A stretch of DNA of 64,000 bases from CAYSSJ01 sp964433675 (GCA_964433675.1 CAYSSJ010000002.1:62001-126000), one strand, 5' to 3'; counted from the stretch's first letter, positions 27,224 through 36,456 are shown. Numbers and translations are program-made. Notes: generated from the sequence alone by a model not told the origin.

Positions 27224-27704
27224 ACAAACCCATATTTTTTAATATATATTCTATCATTTCTCTTACTGCACCGTCGCCACCATTTCGGTTGCAAACAAGA
27301 TCGACTTCTGCTTTGAAATCTTCACATGCATCTGCGGGTGTGGCAGAAAATCTTGCCAATTTCATGGCGGGAAAATCATTCCAATCATCACCCATATATG
27401 CCAAGTTCTCCCAACTTAGATCAAGGGAGTCTAAAAGCTGCTGGGTAGCCTTCTTTTTGTTTCTTACCTTTTGGAATAACAACTCAATCCCCAGATCATC
27501 ACATCTACGCCTTAGTATATGCGATTCTCGACCGGTAATTATCGCGATCTTGATCGGAGTGAATGCCAAAAGTTTGATCCCCAGACCATCTTTTGCCGAG
27601 AAATTCTTCACTTCCAATACATCATTATCATAAGTAATTTTCCCATCACTAAGCACACCGTCACAATCGAGCACGATCAGTTTAATATTTGTCAGATCTT
27701 TCAT
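27177..27704 (-). CDS. kdsC: KdsC, KDO 8-phosphate phosphatase
   Basis: Removes phosphate from KDO 8-phosphate. About 175 residues from MKDLTNIKLIVLD. HAD-family motifs are intact: LDCDGVLSDGKI with both aspartates, a threonine in IITGRESH, and MGDDWNDFPAM. No cap domain, as expected for the tetrameric KdsC type. The start ATG overlaps the kdsA stop (ATGA); an in-frame ATG seven codons upstream is less likely. Confidence 0.93.
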   Translation of the reverse strand: MKDLTNIKLIVLDCDGVLSDGKITYDNDVLEVKNFSAKDGLGIKLLAFTPIKIAIITGRESHILRRRCDDLGIELLFQKVRNKKKATQQLLDSLDLSWENLAYMGDDWNDFPAMKLARFSATPADACEDFKAEVDLVCNRNGGDGAVREMIEYILKNMGLYEKVLHQFLDYLENS

Positions 27705-28504
27705 CGTTCTGTTATCCTGACACATTCATCCAGAAGTGAAGGCACATCAGCGAGTTCGAGCATAGTACTGGCGTCACTGATAGCTTCTGCCGGATCGGGG
27801 TGTGTTTCCAAGAAAATTCCTTTTACCATCCCAGTAGCCAACGCAGCTTTGGTCATCATCCCGGCATATTCTGGTGAGCCACCGCTAGTCCTGCTTATAG
27901 AAGGACGTTGCAAACTATGTGTTACATCATAGACTACCGGAAAGCCGAGATCATGCATCTTGGCAAAACTTCTGAAATCGACGACAAGATCATGATAACC
28001 GAAAGTAGTTCCACGCTCTGTCAGCAGGATACGAAAGTTATTTTGGATAGTAACTTTTTCGGCTGCGGATTGCATATCTTCCGGAGCCATGAATTGTCCT
28101 TTTTTGATATTGACTATTTTGCCTGTAGCTCCAGCTGCTCTGATCAATTCAGTCTGCCTGCTCAAAAAAGCGGGGATTTGAATGACATCTGCTATTTCAG
28201 CTACCGGCTTGGCTTCTGTAGTCTCGTGAATATCAGTCAGGATCGGCAGTCCAAACTCATGTTTGATCTTACTCAGTATATTCATACCCCGATCCAAACC
28301 GGCTCCCATCGGAGATGATAGCGAAGTACGATTTGCCTTCTTATAAGAAGATTTGAAGATAAAGAGGATGTTTCTTTTCGTAGTTTCATTTGCCAAAAAC
28401 TCAGCAGTTCGACGCATAATCCTTTCGTCCTCCACTGCACAGGGACCAGCGATCAAGAAAAATCGCTTCGTATTCATTATCTGATCATAAAGATCATTCA
28501 TCAT
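27701..28504 (-). CDS. kdsA: KdsA, KDO 8-phosphate synthase (metal-dependent type)
   Basis: Condenses arabinose 5-phosphate with PEP. 267 residues. The N-terminal FLIAGPCAVED has the cysteine that marks the metal-dependent class (E. coli has Asn there). FKSSYKKANRTS, LTDIHE, IPAFLSRQTEL and LLTERGTTFGYHDLVVDFR are family signatures. First gene of the kdsA-kdsC-lptC-lptA unit. The ATG may be either of two tandem codons. Confidence 0.96.
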   Translation of the reverse strand: MMNDLYDQIMNTKRFFLIAGPCAVEDERIMRRTAEFLANETTKRNILFIFKSSYKKANRTSLSSPMGAGLDRGMNILSKIKHEFGLPILTDIHETTEAKPVAEIADVIQIPAFLSRQTELIRAAGATGKIVNIKKGQFMAPEDMQSAAEKVTIQNNFRILLTERGTTFGYHDLVVDFRSFAKMHDLGFPVVYDVTHSLQRPSISRTSGGSPEYAGMMTKAALATGMVKGIFLETHPDPAEAISDASTMLELADVPSLLDECVRITER

Positions 28505-28617
28505 CTACCCCTCATTCTTTTTTATTAATGTCATCAGATTGGAGTCAATATCTATGTCCAGACTTTTTTTCCTTGTCAAAAAACCGTTTTTTATATCTGT
28601 AGTTCAACAAGTGGATT

Positions 28618-29268
28618 ATGAGAAAATATATAAATATAGCGATAATGATGATGATGATCACGCTGCTGGCAGCCAGTGATAAGCCGCAATTAGCACGACT
28701 ACATTATGATGGTGGCGGTGATTGGTATAATGATCCGGATATCATTCCCAATATTACCAGTTACATTAATCATACTATAGGCAGCGATTTTTCCGAAACT
28801 CAGGCAGTAGTTAAACCTTCCGATCAGAGAATACACGATTATCCGTTCATTTTTATGACCGGTCATGGGAATATTGCCTTTTCCGAGCGAGATATAAATA
28901 ATCTGCGCAGATATCTGCTTCGCGGTGGTTTTCTCTATGCTGATGATGATTATGGAATGGACGAAGCTTTCCGACGAGAGATTAAGAAGGTATTCCCCGA
29001 GCGTGATTTGATCGAACTGCCGGCCGATCATGAGATCTTTCACTGTTTTTTCTCGTTTCCAAACGGTATTCCGAAGATCCACGAACATGATGGTAAACGA
29101 CCGCAAGCTTTCGGCATCTTCGATGATCACGGCAGAATGATGGTATTTTATACTTATGAAACCAATATAAGTGATGGCTGGAGCGATGCCCATGACAATC
29201 CGCCTGAGATCAGTGAAAAAGCTTTTAGAATGGGCGCCAATCTTTTTTATTATCTTCTGACAAATTGA
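28618..29268 (+). CDS. DUF4159 family exported protein
   Basis: 216 residues with a signal peptide (about 1-19) and the DUF4159 features LHYDGGGDWYNDP, PFIFMTGHGNI, YLLRGGFLYADDDYG and the C-terminal MGANLFYYLL. The family is widespread in FCB bacteria and often sits near MoxR or gliding-type genes; its function is not established. Here it leads a plus-strand set with lpxH and a cyclophilin, one base before lpxH, and is divergent from kdsA. Confidence 0.85.
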   Translation: MRKYINIAIMMMMITLLAASDKPQLARLHYDGGGDWYNDPDIIPNITSYINHTIGSDFSETQAVVKPSDQRIHDYPFIFMTGHGNIAFSERDINNLRRYLLRGGFLYADDDYGMDEAFRREIKKVFPERDLIELPADHEIFHCFFSFPNGIPKIHEHDGKRPQAFGIFDDHGRMMVFYTYETNISDGWSDAHDNPPEISEKAFRMGANLFYYLLTN

Positions 29269-29269
29269 G

Positions 29270-29995
29270 ATGACAGTATATTTCGCTTCCGATTTCCATC
29301 TGAAATACTACGAAAATGAGGATGACATTGCCAGAAGAGAGCGCGTGATCGGTTTTATAGACAGTATCATCGGAAAAGCTGATCTGCTCGTCTTGCTAGG
29401 TGATATATTCGATCTTTGGTTTGCATGGGATAATGTGATCATCAGAAATTATTTTTTGTTTATAAAGAAAATCGCCGATCTGAGAGAATCCGGATGTCGG
29501 ATCGTGTTTATTGCAGGTAATCATGACTTTTGGTTCAATGGCTTTCTGAGCGAAACTATAGGGATGGAGATTTATTACGATACATTTTCCGAAGTGATAG
29601 ACGGGAAGAAAATACTTGCCTCTCACGGAGATATGCACACCGAGAATGATATTCGTTATCAGATCTTCCGCTCCGTTCTGAGAAGTAGATTTACCAGACG
29701 CTGCTTCGAGTTACTGCATCCCGATTTAGCTCTTCGACTGGGGAATTTTCTTTCCAGAAGCAGTAGAAATAGATACCGTCCTACTCAAATTCAAAAACAA
29801 AAAGAACAAGGACTTAGAGATTTCGCTCGAAAATCATTGAATACACACGATATTGTCATCTTAGCTCATTCTCATATGCCGGATATCATCCATTATGATA
29901 ATGGCGTATATGTTAATGCGGGAGATTGGCTTTATCACGATTCTTATGTAATACTAAAAAATGGTGAGATAAAATTGAAAAACAAGGAGGAATAA
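29270..29995 (+). CDS. lpxH: LpxH-like UDP-2,3-diacylglucosamine pyrophosphatase
   Basis: Would cleave UDP-diacylglucosamine to lipid X in lipid A synthesis. 241 residues. All calcineurin-like metal motifs appear in order: ASDFHL, LGDIFDLWF, AGNHDFWF, SHGDMHT and LAHSHMPDI. The LWF after the second motif and the C-terminal NAGDW are typical of LpxH. Lies between the DUF4159 gene (one base) and the cyclophilin gene (one base); LPS genes are just upstream on the other strand. Confidence 0.85.
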   Translation: MTVYFASDFHLKYYENEDDIARRERVIGFIDSIIGKADLLVLLGDIFDLWFAWDNVIIRNYFLFIKKIADLRESGCRIVFIAGNHDFWFNGFLSETIGMEIYYDTFSEVIDGKKILASHGDMHTENDIRYQIFRSVLRSRFTRRCFELLHPDLALRLGNFLSRSSRNRYRPTQIQKQKEQGLRDFARKSLNTHDIVILAHSHMPDIIHYDNGVYVNAGDWLYHDSYVILKNGEIKLKNKEE

Positions 29996-29996
29996 A

Positions 29997-30797
29997 ATGA
30001 TACGATTACTGATTATGATTAGCCTGATGGTTATACCGCTCTGTGCGGTATGGGCTTCCGAAGTTACTATCAAAACAAACTATGGTGATATCGAATTGGA
30101 GCTATTCTCGGAACTCACTCCCAAAACAGTGGATAATTTTGTCGGCTTGGCAACGGGTGAGAAAGAATGGATCGATCCAGACACAAATGAGCCTAAAAAT
30201 GAACCTTTTTACAATGGGCTTACATTCCACAGAGTCATCAAGGATTTTATGATCCAAGGTGGTTGTCCGATCGGTAATGGCACTGGCGGTCCCGGCTATC
30301 GTTTCGAAGATGAACTCTATAAAGAAGGAGAAAAACTAACCGGTTCGATCGACACAGAACAAGAAGCCATGGCTGTCTTCCAGCAAGTGATCCAACCTTA
30401 TTACCAAAGGGTACAACAACCCGATAGTGAGCTACATAGGATCGTGGAAGAAGCAATGAACAGCCAAAGTCCTGAACCTCTGATGGAATATGACGTGGAA
30501 TTTTTCATAGAAAAGACCGGACATGAAGGTGATGTATATACAGATGGTGAATTGCTACATACGGTGGATTACGCTACCATATGTATGGCAAACTCCGGTC
30601 CGAATACAAACGGCTCACAATTCTTCATCGTTACTAAAAAAGAAGGTGCTGAATGGTTGAACGGAAGGCATACGGTATTTGGAAAGGTCACCAGCGGTAT
30701 GGATGTAGTTCATACTATCGAAAACTTGGAGACCGATAGAAACGATAAACCATTAGAAGAAAATATGCCTATTATAGAAGAAGTGATAGTGCATTAA
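29997..30797 (+). CDS. Exported cyclophilin-type peptidyl-prolyl isomerase with an internal insertion
   Basis: 266 residues. A signal peptide (cleavage near AVWA, residue 20) directs it to the periplasm. Cyclophilin motifs are FHRVIKDFMIQGGCP (77-91), GPGYRFEDEL and SGPNTNGSQFFIVT (200-213), with catalytic Arg and Phe present. Between the two halves, roughly residues 108-187, an 80-residue helical, acidic insertion (QQVIQPYYQRVQQPDSELH) replaces the short loop of ordinary cyclophilins. Last gene of its unit, followed by a strong hairpin terminator. Confidence 0.9.
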   Translation: MIRLLIMISLMVIPLCAVWASEVTIKTNYGDIELELFSELTPKTVDNFVGLATGEKEWIDPDTNEPKNEPFYNGLTFHRVIKDFMIQGGCPIGNGTGGPGYRFEDELYKEGEKLTGSIDTEQEAMAVFQQVIQPYYQRVQQPDSELHRIVEEAMNSQSPEPLMEYDVEFFIEKTGHEGDVYTDGELLHTVDYATICMANSGPNTNGSQFFIVTKKEGAEWLNGRHTVFGKVTSGMDVVHTIENLETDRNDKPLEENMPIIEEVIVH

Positions 30798-30815
30798 AAT
30801 CAAACATGTTGAAAT

Positions 30816-30847
30816 TAAGTGGGATGACGCTCTTATCATCCCACTTA
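30816..30847. terminator. Bidirectional hairpin terminator between convergent genes
   Basis: A perfect 12-bp inverted repeat (TAAGTGGGATGA / TCATCCCACTTA) with an eight-base loop, between the cyclophilin gene (plus) and elbB (minus). Flanking A/T-rich sequence is present on both sides. Confidence 0.8.
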
Positions 30848-30868
30848 TTTATCTGAATCAACATTTTT

Positions 30869-31534
30869 TTAAGCCATTTCGATAACTTTTTTGACCAGTT
30901 TTTCTATACCTTTAGCTACGAAAGATATAGAAGGACCAAGCATATAAGCGGGAGTGGAAACGATTTTGTTGTCTTCGTCTGCGATAATATCTTCTACTTT
31001 ACATTCCACATGTCGAGCTCCAAACTGTTCCAAAGTAGAAGCTGTTTTCATATCTTTACCTATTGTCAATCTGGGCTGTTTGTCTCCGAATACTTTTGCT
31101 GCTATCATCGGTGCGATACAGATGAATCCGGTGGGCTTGCCAGCTTTGTTCAAATCTCGCAAGAGTTTTTCCAGATGTGAGTTAACTGTAAGATCACTAC
31201 CTTTAACCGCATAATCACAGAGATTTTTCATAGCGCCGAATCCACCGGGTAGGATAAGTGCATCCAGATCATCCGGATTTATGTTTTCCAAATCCTGAAT
31301 ATTACCTCTTGCTATCCGTGCAGATTCTACTAGTACATTTCGTTTTTCTCCCGGTTGTGTATTGCTGTCCATATGATTCACCACATCCATCTGATATTTA
31401 TCCGGCGCCATAATAACCGGTTCGACACTGTTTTGATCCAAATACAATAATGCAAGGGTAGCTTCGTGGATCTCGCTACCATCTAACCAACCGCAACCGC
31501 TAAAAACGATTCCAACTCTTTTCTTGTTTTGCAT
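30869..31534 (-). CDS. elbB: ElbB-like glyoxalase (DJ-1/PfpI superfamily)
   Basis: 221 residues. The chain starts with GIVFSGCGWLDGSEIHEATL and contains LILPGGFGAMKNLCDYA and TGFICIAPMIAAKVFG, the hallmark of the ElbB/ES1 branch with its nucleophilic cysteine (FICIAP). E. coli ElbB has glyoxalase activity and was linked to isoprenoid synthesis; the true role here is uncertain. AAGGAGG precedes the ATG. Divergent from the Ddl-like gene. Confidence 0.88.
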   Translation of the reverse strand: MQNKKRVGIVFSGCGWLDGSEIHEATLALLYLDQNSVEPVIMAPDKYQMDVVNHMDSNTQPGEKRNVLVESARIARGNIQDLENINPDDLDALILPGGFGAMKNLCDYAVKGSDLTVNSHLEKLLRDLNKAGKPTGFICIAPMIAAKVFGDKQPRLTIGKDMKTASTLEQFGARHVECKVEDIIADEDNKIVSTPAYMLGPSISFVAKGIEKLVKKVIEMA

Positions 31535-31560
31535 GTCTCCTCCTTCTTAGATAATATTTC

Positions 31561-31576
31561 AACATATAAATATGTT
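31561..31576. promoter_or_regulatory. Palindrome in the elbB 5' region, possible operator
   Basis: AACATAT-AA-ATATGTT is a perfect 7-bp inverted repeat with a 2-base centre, 27 bases before the elbB ATG and just downstream of a TTGACG (31599-31594, minus strand) that could be a -35. Regulator unknown. Confidence 0.3.
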
Positions 31577-31797
31577 AAGATCAATAATGCTGTCGTCAAG
31601 TCTTTTTTAGCTGCAAATTTCAGCTTGTTATCTGCAAGCATTTTTTTTCATTTGACACCAAAAGCTGCTAAGAAAAAAAGCCTCTGATATTCATAAGTGT
31701 GAAAGTAATGATAGAAAGAAGAAAAAAATAGTTGCGTTAGGACTAAAACCGGTTATTTATTTTGCAATCAAAGAGAATAAAAAAGGAAAAGTTGCAG

Positions 31798-32787
31798 ATG
31801 AAGATAGGAATGACATATGATCTACGTTCAGATTATCTGAAAATGGGATTTTCAGAAGAGGAGACTGCGGAGTTTGACCGGGAAGATACAATTGATTATA
31901 TCTATAACAGTTTAGTTGAACTAGGTCATGAAGTGGAGCGTATCGGCAACATATATCATCTGATAAACAAGTTGGGACAAGGTGAGCGCTGGGATTTAGT
32001 ATTCAATATATGTGAAGGTCTCTATGGAATTGCCCGCGAGAGCCAGGTTCCATCGATACTGGATGCATTTCGGATTCCCTACACTTTTTCCGATGCCATG
32101 ACGCTATCCATATCTCTGCATAAAGGATTGACCAAACAGATCATTCGTAAGCTAAGGTTACCAACAGCTCCCTATCATTTGGTACAAAATATGGGACAGC
32201 TCAAAAAAATCAAGCTTCCCTATCCCCTATTTGCCAAACCGGTAGCCGAAGGTACCGGCAAAGGAGTAGATCGACGTTCTATAATAGAAAATGAAGTTCA
32301 GCTTGCCCAAAAAGTGGAGAAATTGCTGGCCAGTTTCAAACAACCTGTATTGATAGAGCGATATTTACCCGGGCGAGAATTTACCGTTGCCATCATCGGT
32401 AACAAAAATGATGCGCAATCTATTGGTTGTATGGAGATCATAGTCAAAGGTAAAGAGAACCGAGGTATCTACTCTTATAAAACCAAAGAAGATAGCGAAG
32501 AATTGATTGAGTATTCCTTGGCAGAAGATGCTTTAGCAAAAAAGGCGGAGAAGATAGCTCTGAAAGCTTATCGTGGTATCGGATGTAGAGATATTGCTCG
32601 TGTGGATATGAAAACTGATGAGAACGGAGTGCCCAATTTCATGGAGATAAATCCGATCCCGGGTTTGCATCCCACTCATTCCGATTTTCCCATGATTGCT
32701 TCTTTTAAGAATATAGAATACCGGCAGCTCATGAATTCGATTATACAAACAGTTTTAAATAGAATAGGAGAGGAAAATTATGGATAA
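31798..32787 (+). CDS. D-alanine-D-alanine ligase-like ATP-grasp ligase
   Basis: About 329 residues from MKIGMTYDLRSDYL. The ATP-grasp fold is clear: FAKPVAEGTGKGVD, VLIERYLPGREFTVAI, and the metal-binding FMEINPIPGLHP. The N-terminal half has VFNICEGLYGIARESQVP, as in Ddl. It could make D-Ala-D-Ala or a related dipeptide. It is not next to mur genes, and the extended start (12 codons upstream) has no ribosome site, while AAGGA precedes the chosen ATG by about ten bases. It overlaps the next gene by eight bases. Confidence 0.8.
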   Translation: MKIGMTYDLRSDYLKMGFSEEETAEFDREDTIDYIYNSLVELGHEVERIGNIYHLINKLGQGERWDLVFNICEGLYGIARESQVPSILDAFRIPYTFSDAMTLSISLHKGLTKQIIRKLRLPTAPYHLVQNMGQLKKIKLPYPLFAKPVAEGTGKGVDRRSIIENEVQLAQKVEKLLASFKQPVLIERYLPGREFTVAIIGNKNDAQSIGCMEIIVKGKENRGIYSYKTKEDSEELIEYSLAEDALAKKAEKIALKAYRGIGCRDIARVDMKTDENGVPNFMEINPIPGLHPTHSDFPMIASFKNIEYRQLMNSIIQTVLNRIGEENYG

Positions 32788-33217
32788 GAATAAAAACTCC
32801 AAAGAACAGGAATACCTCCATCTGGCAAAGGATCTTTTTTTCAAAGGTCTATATAAAAAAGCGATAGAACAATATGAAAATGTGCTGAAGATCAATTCTG
32901 ATAACGACAAAGCGATTTTTGGTTTGGCTTGTGCATATGGGGCTATAGGCGATAGTGACACAGCAGTAGGTTATTACAAAAAAGCAGCTAGTATGGGAAA
33001 CAAAATGGCCAAAGATTTTTTGGTGAAAAACAAAATCGAGCCTAAAGAAAAAACCAAACGGCCGGTTCGTTATGAAGAGGAACCGGACGAAAATGATGAA
33101 ATCTACAAATTATTTAAGGATCAATTGGAAGATAAACCGAATTGGGATAATTATAGTGAGGATCTGGATCTTACCTACGAAGATTTAGATATCCCTATCG
33201 ATGATGATGATGAATAA
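32780..33217 (+). CDS. Small TPR-repeat protein with acidic tail
   Basis: 145 residues. Two TPR-like helical repeats at about 10-85 (KGLYKKAIEQYENVLKINSD, then a second copy ending KKAASMGN) and a strongly acidic C-terminus ending in DDDDE. No signal peptide, so cytoplasmic. It overlaps the Ddl-like gene by eight bases, suggesting translational coupling and a shared process. No function can be assigned. Confidence 0.75.
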   Translation: MDKNKNSKEQEYLHLAKDLFFKGLYKKAIEQYENVLKINSDNDKAIFGLACAYGAIGDSDTAVGYYKKAASMGNKMAKDFLVKNKIEPKEKTKRPVRYEEEPDENDEIYKLFKDQLEDKPNWDNYSEDLDLTYEDLDIPIDDDDE

Positions 33218-33238
33218 AAAGCAGGAATCCCCCCTGCT
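33214..33238 (-). terminator. Short hairpin terminator
   Basis: On the minus strand AGCAGG ... CCTGCT closes a seven-base loop and is followed by TTTTTATT. It follows the stop of the Tricorn-like gene and overlaps the 3' end of the TPR gene on the other strand. Confidence 0.55.
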
Positions 33239-33250
33239 AATTATTCTCTC

Positions 33251-36200
33251 TTAATTTGCCAATTCTTTCAGAATCTCCTCTACCGCCCGTTTGAGTTGCA
33301 CATCATCGTCTGCTATCATCTCTTGTGGACTCAGATCTACCATAATATCCGGATGAGCACCCGTTCCCTCCATGTTTTCACCTTTGAGAGTGAACCAACC
33401 TGTGCTGGGCATACGCATACTGGAGCCGTCCATAAAACGAACCGATCCCGTACCGATCACCGAGCCACTGGTCGGCATTCCGATCACAGGTCCTAGTTCT
33501 GCTTGTTTAAACAACATCGGGAATATCTCCGCATCCGAGAAGGAGTTTTCATTGATAATCAAGGCAAGCGGTCTGTCCCACACCAATCTGGGTGAAGGGA
33601 CAAAATCTCGGGCATAGTGCCGTCTGGTAGTCAGAGCGTTGTATTCCTGTTTCAAAACATCGAGCAGTAAATCGTGAATATATCCACCCCCATTATCCCG
33701 TATATCAATAATCAGAGCTTCTCTATCGAAACAACGAGCAAATACTTCGGTGATAAATTCGTTGTAACTACTTCTATTCATCGATGGTATATGAACATAC
33801 CCGATTCTCTCATTGCTCAATTGGTCAACGATCTCTCTTCTTCTGCTCACCCAGTTATCATAATGCAATCGGTATTGTTCTCTAGCAGATAGTCCTTTTA
33901 CTTCACAATCTACAAATCCACTCTCGGTGAGTATATTCAGCTCGATCTTTTCACCTTCTTTATCCAAAAAAAGACTGCCCAATTCCGTATTAGGTGTTAT
34001 TTTCTTTCCATCTACTTCTACTAGGATATCTCCGCTACTGATCCCATATTTCTGAGCTAAGGTAGAATTTCTATATATCTCTTTCAATTCGATACCTTCG
34101 TCAAGCAGCTTATTTCTATCGAAAAGAACGCCTATATAAGCTGCGCTGAGACTTTGGGCATCGCGATCTCTGCGCGGATAGAAGCCGGTATGGGAGGCAT
34201 TCACTTCTCCGATCATTTCATCGATGATATATTTCAAATCATTGGGAGTATAAACCTGATCGAGGAAAGAGGAAAATCTTTGGAAACTGGCATCCCAATC
34301 CACTCCATGCATCTCCGGATCATAAAACCCTCTGCCGAATTCCAACCAAACCTGTTCGAAAACCGACCGGTTCAACTCATGCTCATTATATTCATAATCG
34401 AATTCCAACTGTAGCGGCTCGATTTTTTTTCTATTCATATCCAATACATGCAAGTTTTGTCCGTCTGAATAATAGAGCTTATCATTTTTCTCGTTATAGA
34501 CAAAACTTTCCAATTGATGTGAAGTAGAGATGATCTCTTCATCATTTTTGGCATGATAATCAATCTTCCTGATACTACGAACTGAGTTATGGTCATTGAG
34601 ATAATAAAGTGTAGAATCGCTCTCTACATGGATGACACGATTGAACCCCGGCGAAGTTACCAACGGCTTTAACCTCTGATCGATCATCTCATGACTGATG
34701 GCGAATTCTTTTTTTACATCAGTGTCTTTTGATTTTGTCTCGTCTGCTAAAATCTCTTCCCAATGATCCACTTCCGCGTCAAAATCACCTATCGGCAAGA
34801 GATCCATGCGATAGATCTCATTCCCATGATTCAAAAATAAAGATTGATTGTCCTTACCCAAATACAAATTACCGATATATTTATCACTACTGAACAATGG
34901 GGTAGCCACATCTTTCTTCACATCATAGTGATACAACTCTCTGCTCCAAGTTACATGGTTGCCTATGACGAAAAAAAGATCATTCAAATCTTCGCTATAT
35001 GCCAAAAACCTAGACCAGATCGGATAACCTTCTGCAATCTGTTTGAAACTATTTTTCTCACAATCTAATATGCCGACATTCATACGCTCTTCATCGAGTT
35101 CATAATGGATCATCAATTTATCTTCCGCTTTATATAAGTAGTTTATGTATTTATCCTTCAGTACATCTATCTGCTCAATATTATTCAAATCGGTGATTTT
35201 GGTTTTAAACAATTGCGGTTTGCCTTCATGATGCTTGACAAAGTAAATCGACTGATTATTGACAATTTCCACATGTTCTATACCAGCTTGATCGAAAGTA
35301 AGCTGTTTTACTTTCCCACCTTTCTCGGGAATAGCAAATAAGTCATATTTATAGGAAAAAACAATCAGTTTCCCATCTGGTGAGATAGCAAAAACCTCGC
35401 TTGCTTTTGCTGCTTTTTCCCTAATATCTTTCGAACTAAGAAAATCCTGTTTGATCTCTATTTCCAATTCTTTGAGTTTGTCACCTTCCGGATCATAAGT
35501 CCAGATCTTATCGAAAAGTTCGAAAGCGATCCTATCATTCATTCTGGCGATATCCGGATTTCTGAGAGACCAAGTGTCGAAATCCGTTAACTGCGTCGGC
35601 TCTTCAAATTTGTAGTCTTCCGCTCGGTAAAGCTGAAATCGCAGTTTGTCCGAACCTGCGTAATATATATAATCATTCACATGTGAATACAATGGATATC
35701 TGTCTGTGAAAGTATTAAAAGTAAGCTGAGTATATTCTTTTTTCTCAAGGTCATATTCCCAAAGTTCACCAGCCATACTGCCCTTGTAAGCCGGTCTGTA
35801 CGGATATCCTTTGCGGCTGAAAATGATCTTGTTATTATCTTTGGACAAATGACAGAAATGCCCGCCGATTTCGGTTATCATAACCGGTCTTTGCTGTTGG
35901 ATGGGAACTCGGAACATACTCACTTTTCTGGTGCCGATCTCAGTACCGACAGCTAGTAAAGATTCGCCATCTGCAAACCAATCTCTTACGAAAAGATTCT
36001 CTTCGCTCACAAGCCGGGCTTGCCCACCTTCCGATGGTACAACGAATATCTGATTCACCCCGTTCCGATCGGAATTGAACGCGATATATTCTCCACAAGG
36101 TGAATAGGACGGATTACTCTCTTCCGCATCAGTCACCGTGATCCTTTTTGCTTCTCCACCTGTAAAATCAACAATCCAAAGATCGCTCATATAGGTAAAG

Positions 36201-36310
36201 CAGACTGTTGTGCCAGCGGGCGAAATAGCCGGCTGCCGAACAAAAGCCGGTTTGTAAGCGTACAAATTCACAACCACCAACAGTAGAATCAACACATAAT
36301 ATTTCTTCAT
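33251..36310 (-). CDS. Exported Tricorn-like S41 protease with N-terminal beta-propeller
   Basis: About 1019 residues from MKKYYVLILLLVVVNLYA, a signal peptide. The first ~560 residues are TolB/WD40-like propeller blades (ITVTDAEESNPSYSPCGEYI, IAFNSDRNG). A PDZ-like domain follows (SSGDILVEVDGKKI), then the S41 peptidase core with IIDIRDNGGGYIHD and the nucleophile region NENSFSDAEIFP, matching the Tricorn arrangement with the Ser just before Asp-Ala-Glu (about residue 925). Tricorn trims peptides in the cytosol of archaea; the signal peptide here implies a periplasmic role. The start is set by GAGGT upstream; an upstream extension of 36 codons is unlikely. Confidence 0.88.
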   Translation of the reverse strand: MKKYYVLILLLVVVNLYAYKPAFVRQPAISPAGTTVCFTYMSDLWIVDFTGGEAKRITVTDAEESNPSYSPCGEYIAFNSDRNGVNQIFVVPSEGGQARLVSEENLFVRDWFADGESLLAVGTEIGTRKVSMFRVPIQQQRPVMITEIGGHFCHLSKDNNKIIFSRKGYPYRPAYKGSMAGELWEYDLEKKEYTQLTFNTFTDRYPLYSHVNDYIYYAGSDKLRFQLYRAEDYKFEEPTQLTDFDTWSLRNPDIARMNDRIAFELFDKIWTYDPEGDKLKELEIEIKQDFLSSKDIREKAAKASEVFAISPDGKLIVFSYKYDLFAIPEKGGKVKQLTFDQAGIEHVEIVNNQSIYFVKHHEGKPQLFKTKITDLNNIEQIDVLKDKYINYLYKAEDKLMIHYELDEERMNVGILDCEKNSFKQIAEGYPIWSRFLAYSEDLNDLFFVIGNHVTWSRELYHYDVKKDVATPLFSSDKYIGNLYLGKDNQSLFLNHGNEIYRMDLLPIGDFDAEVDHWEEILADETKSKDTDVKKEFAISHEMIDQRLKPLVTSPGFNRVIHVESDSTLYYLNDHNSVRSIRKIDYHAKNDEEIISTSHQLESFVYNEKNDKLYYSDGQNLHVLDMNRKKIEPLQLEFDYEYNEHELNRSVFEQVWLEFGRGFYDPEMHGVDWDASFQRFSSFLDQVYTPNDLKYIIDEMIGEVNASHTGFYPRRDRDAQSLSAAYIGVLFDRNKLLDEGIELKEIYRNSTLAQKYGISSGDILVEVDGKKITPNTELGSLFLDKEGEKIELNILTESGFVDCEVKGLSAREQYRLHYDNWVSRRREIVDQLSNERIGYVHIPSMNRSSYNEFITEVFARCFDREALIIDIRDNGGGYIHDLLLDVLKQEYNALTTRRHYARDFVPSPRLVWDRPLALIINENSFSDAEIFPMLFKQAELGPVIGMPTSGSVIGTGSVRFMDGSSMRMPSTGWFTLKGENMEGTGAHPDIMVDLSPQEMIADDDVQLKRAVEEILKELAN

Positions 36311-36456
36311 CTGAACCTCACTAAATTTAGTTTGCGGACAAAGGAAAGCAAGGCAGCTAATTTTGTAAAGAAATTTGTATCCAAAAATAAAATACTTGAA
36401 GAGAAAACAGAGATTCACAAAATGTCATACATTATTGAAATAAGGTGTAAGGTTAT

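Noticed and set aside
28505..28617. Divergent promoters between kdsA and the DUF4159 gene
   Set aside because: TTGTCA (plus) and TTGACT (minus) are present but lack good -10 hexamers at proper spacing.
28699..29193. 164-aa minus-strand frame
   Set aside because: It is antisense to the DUF4159 gene and has no features of its own.
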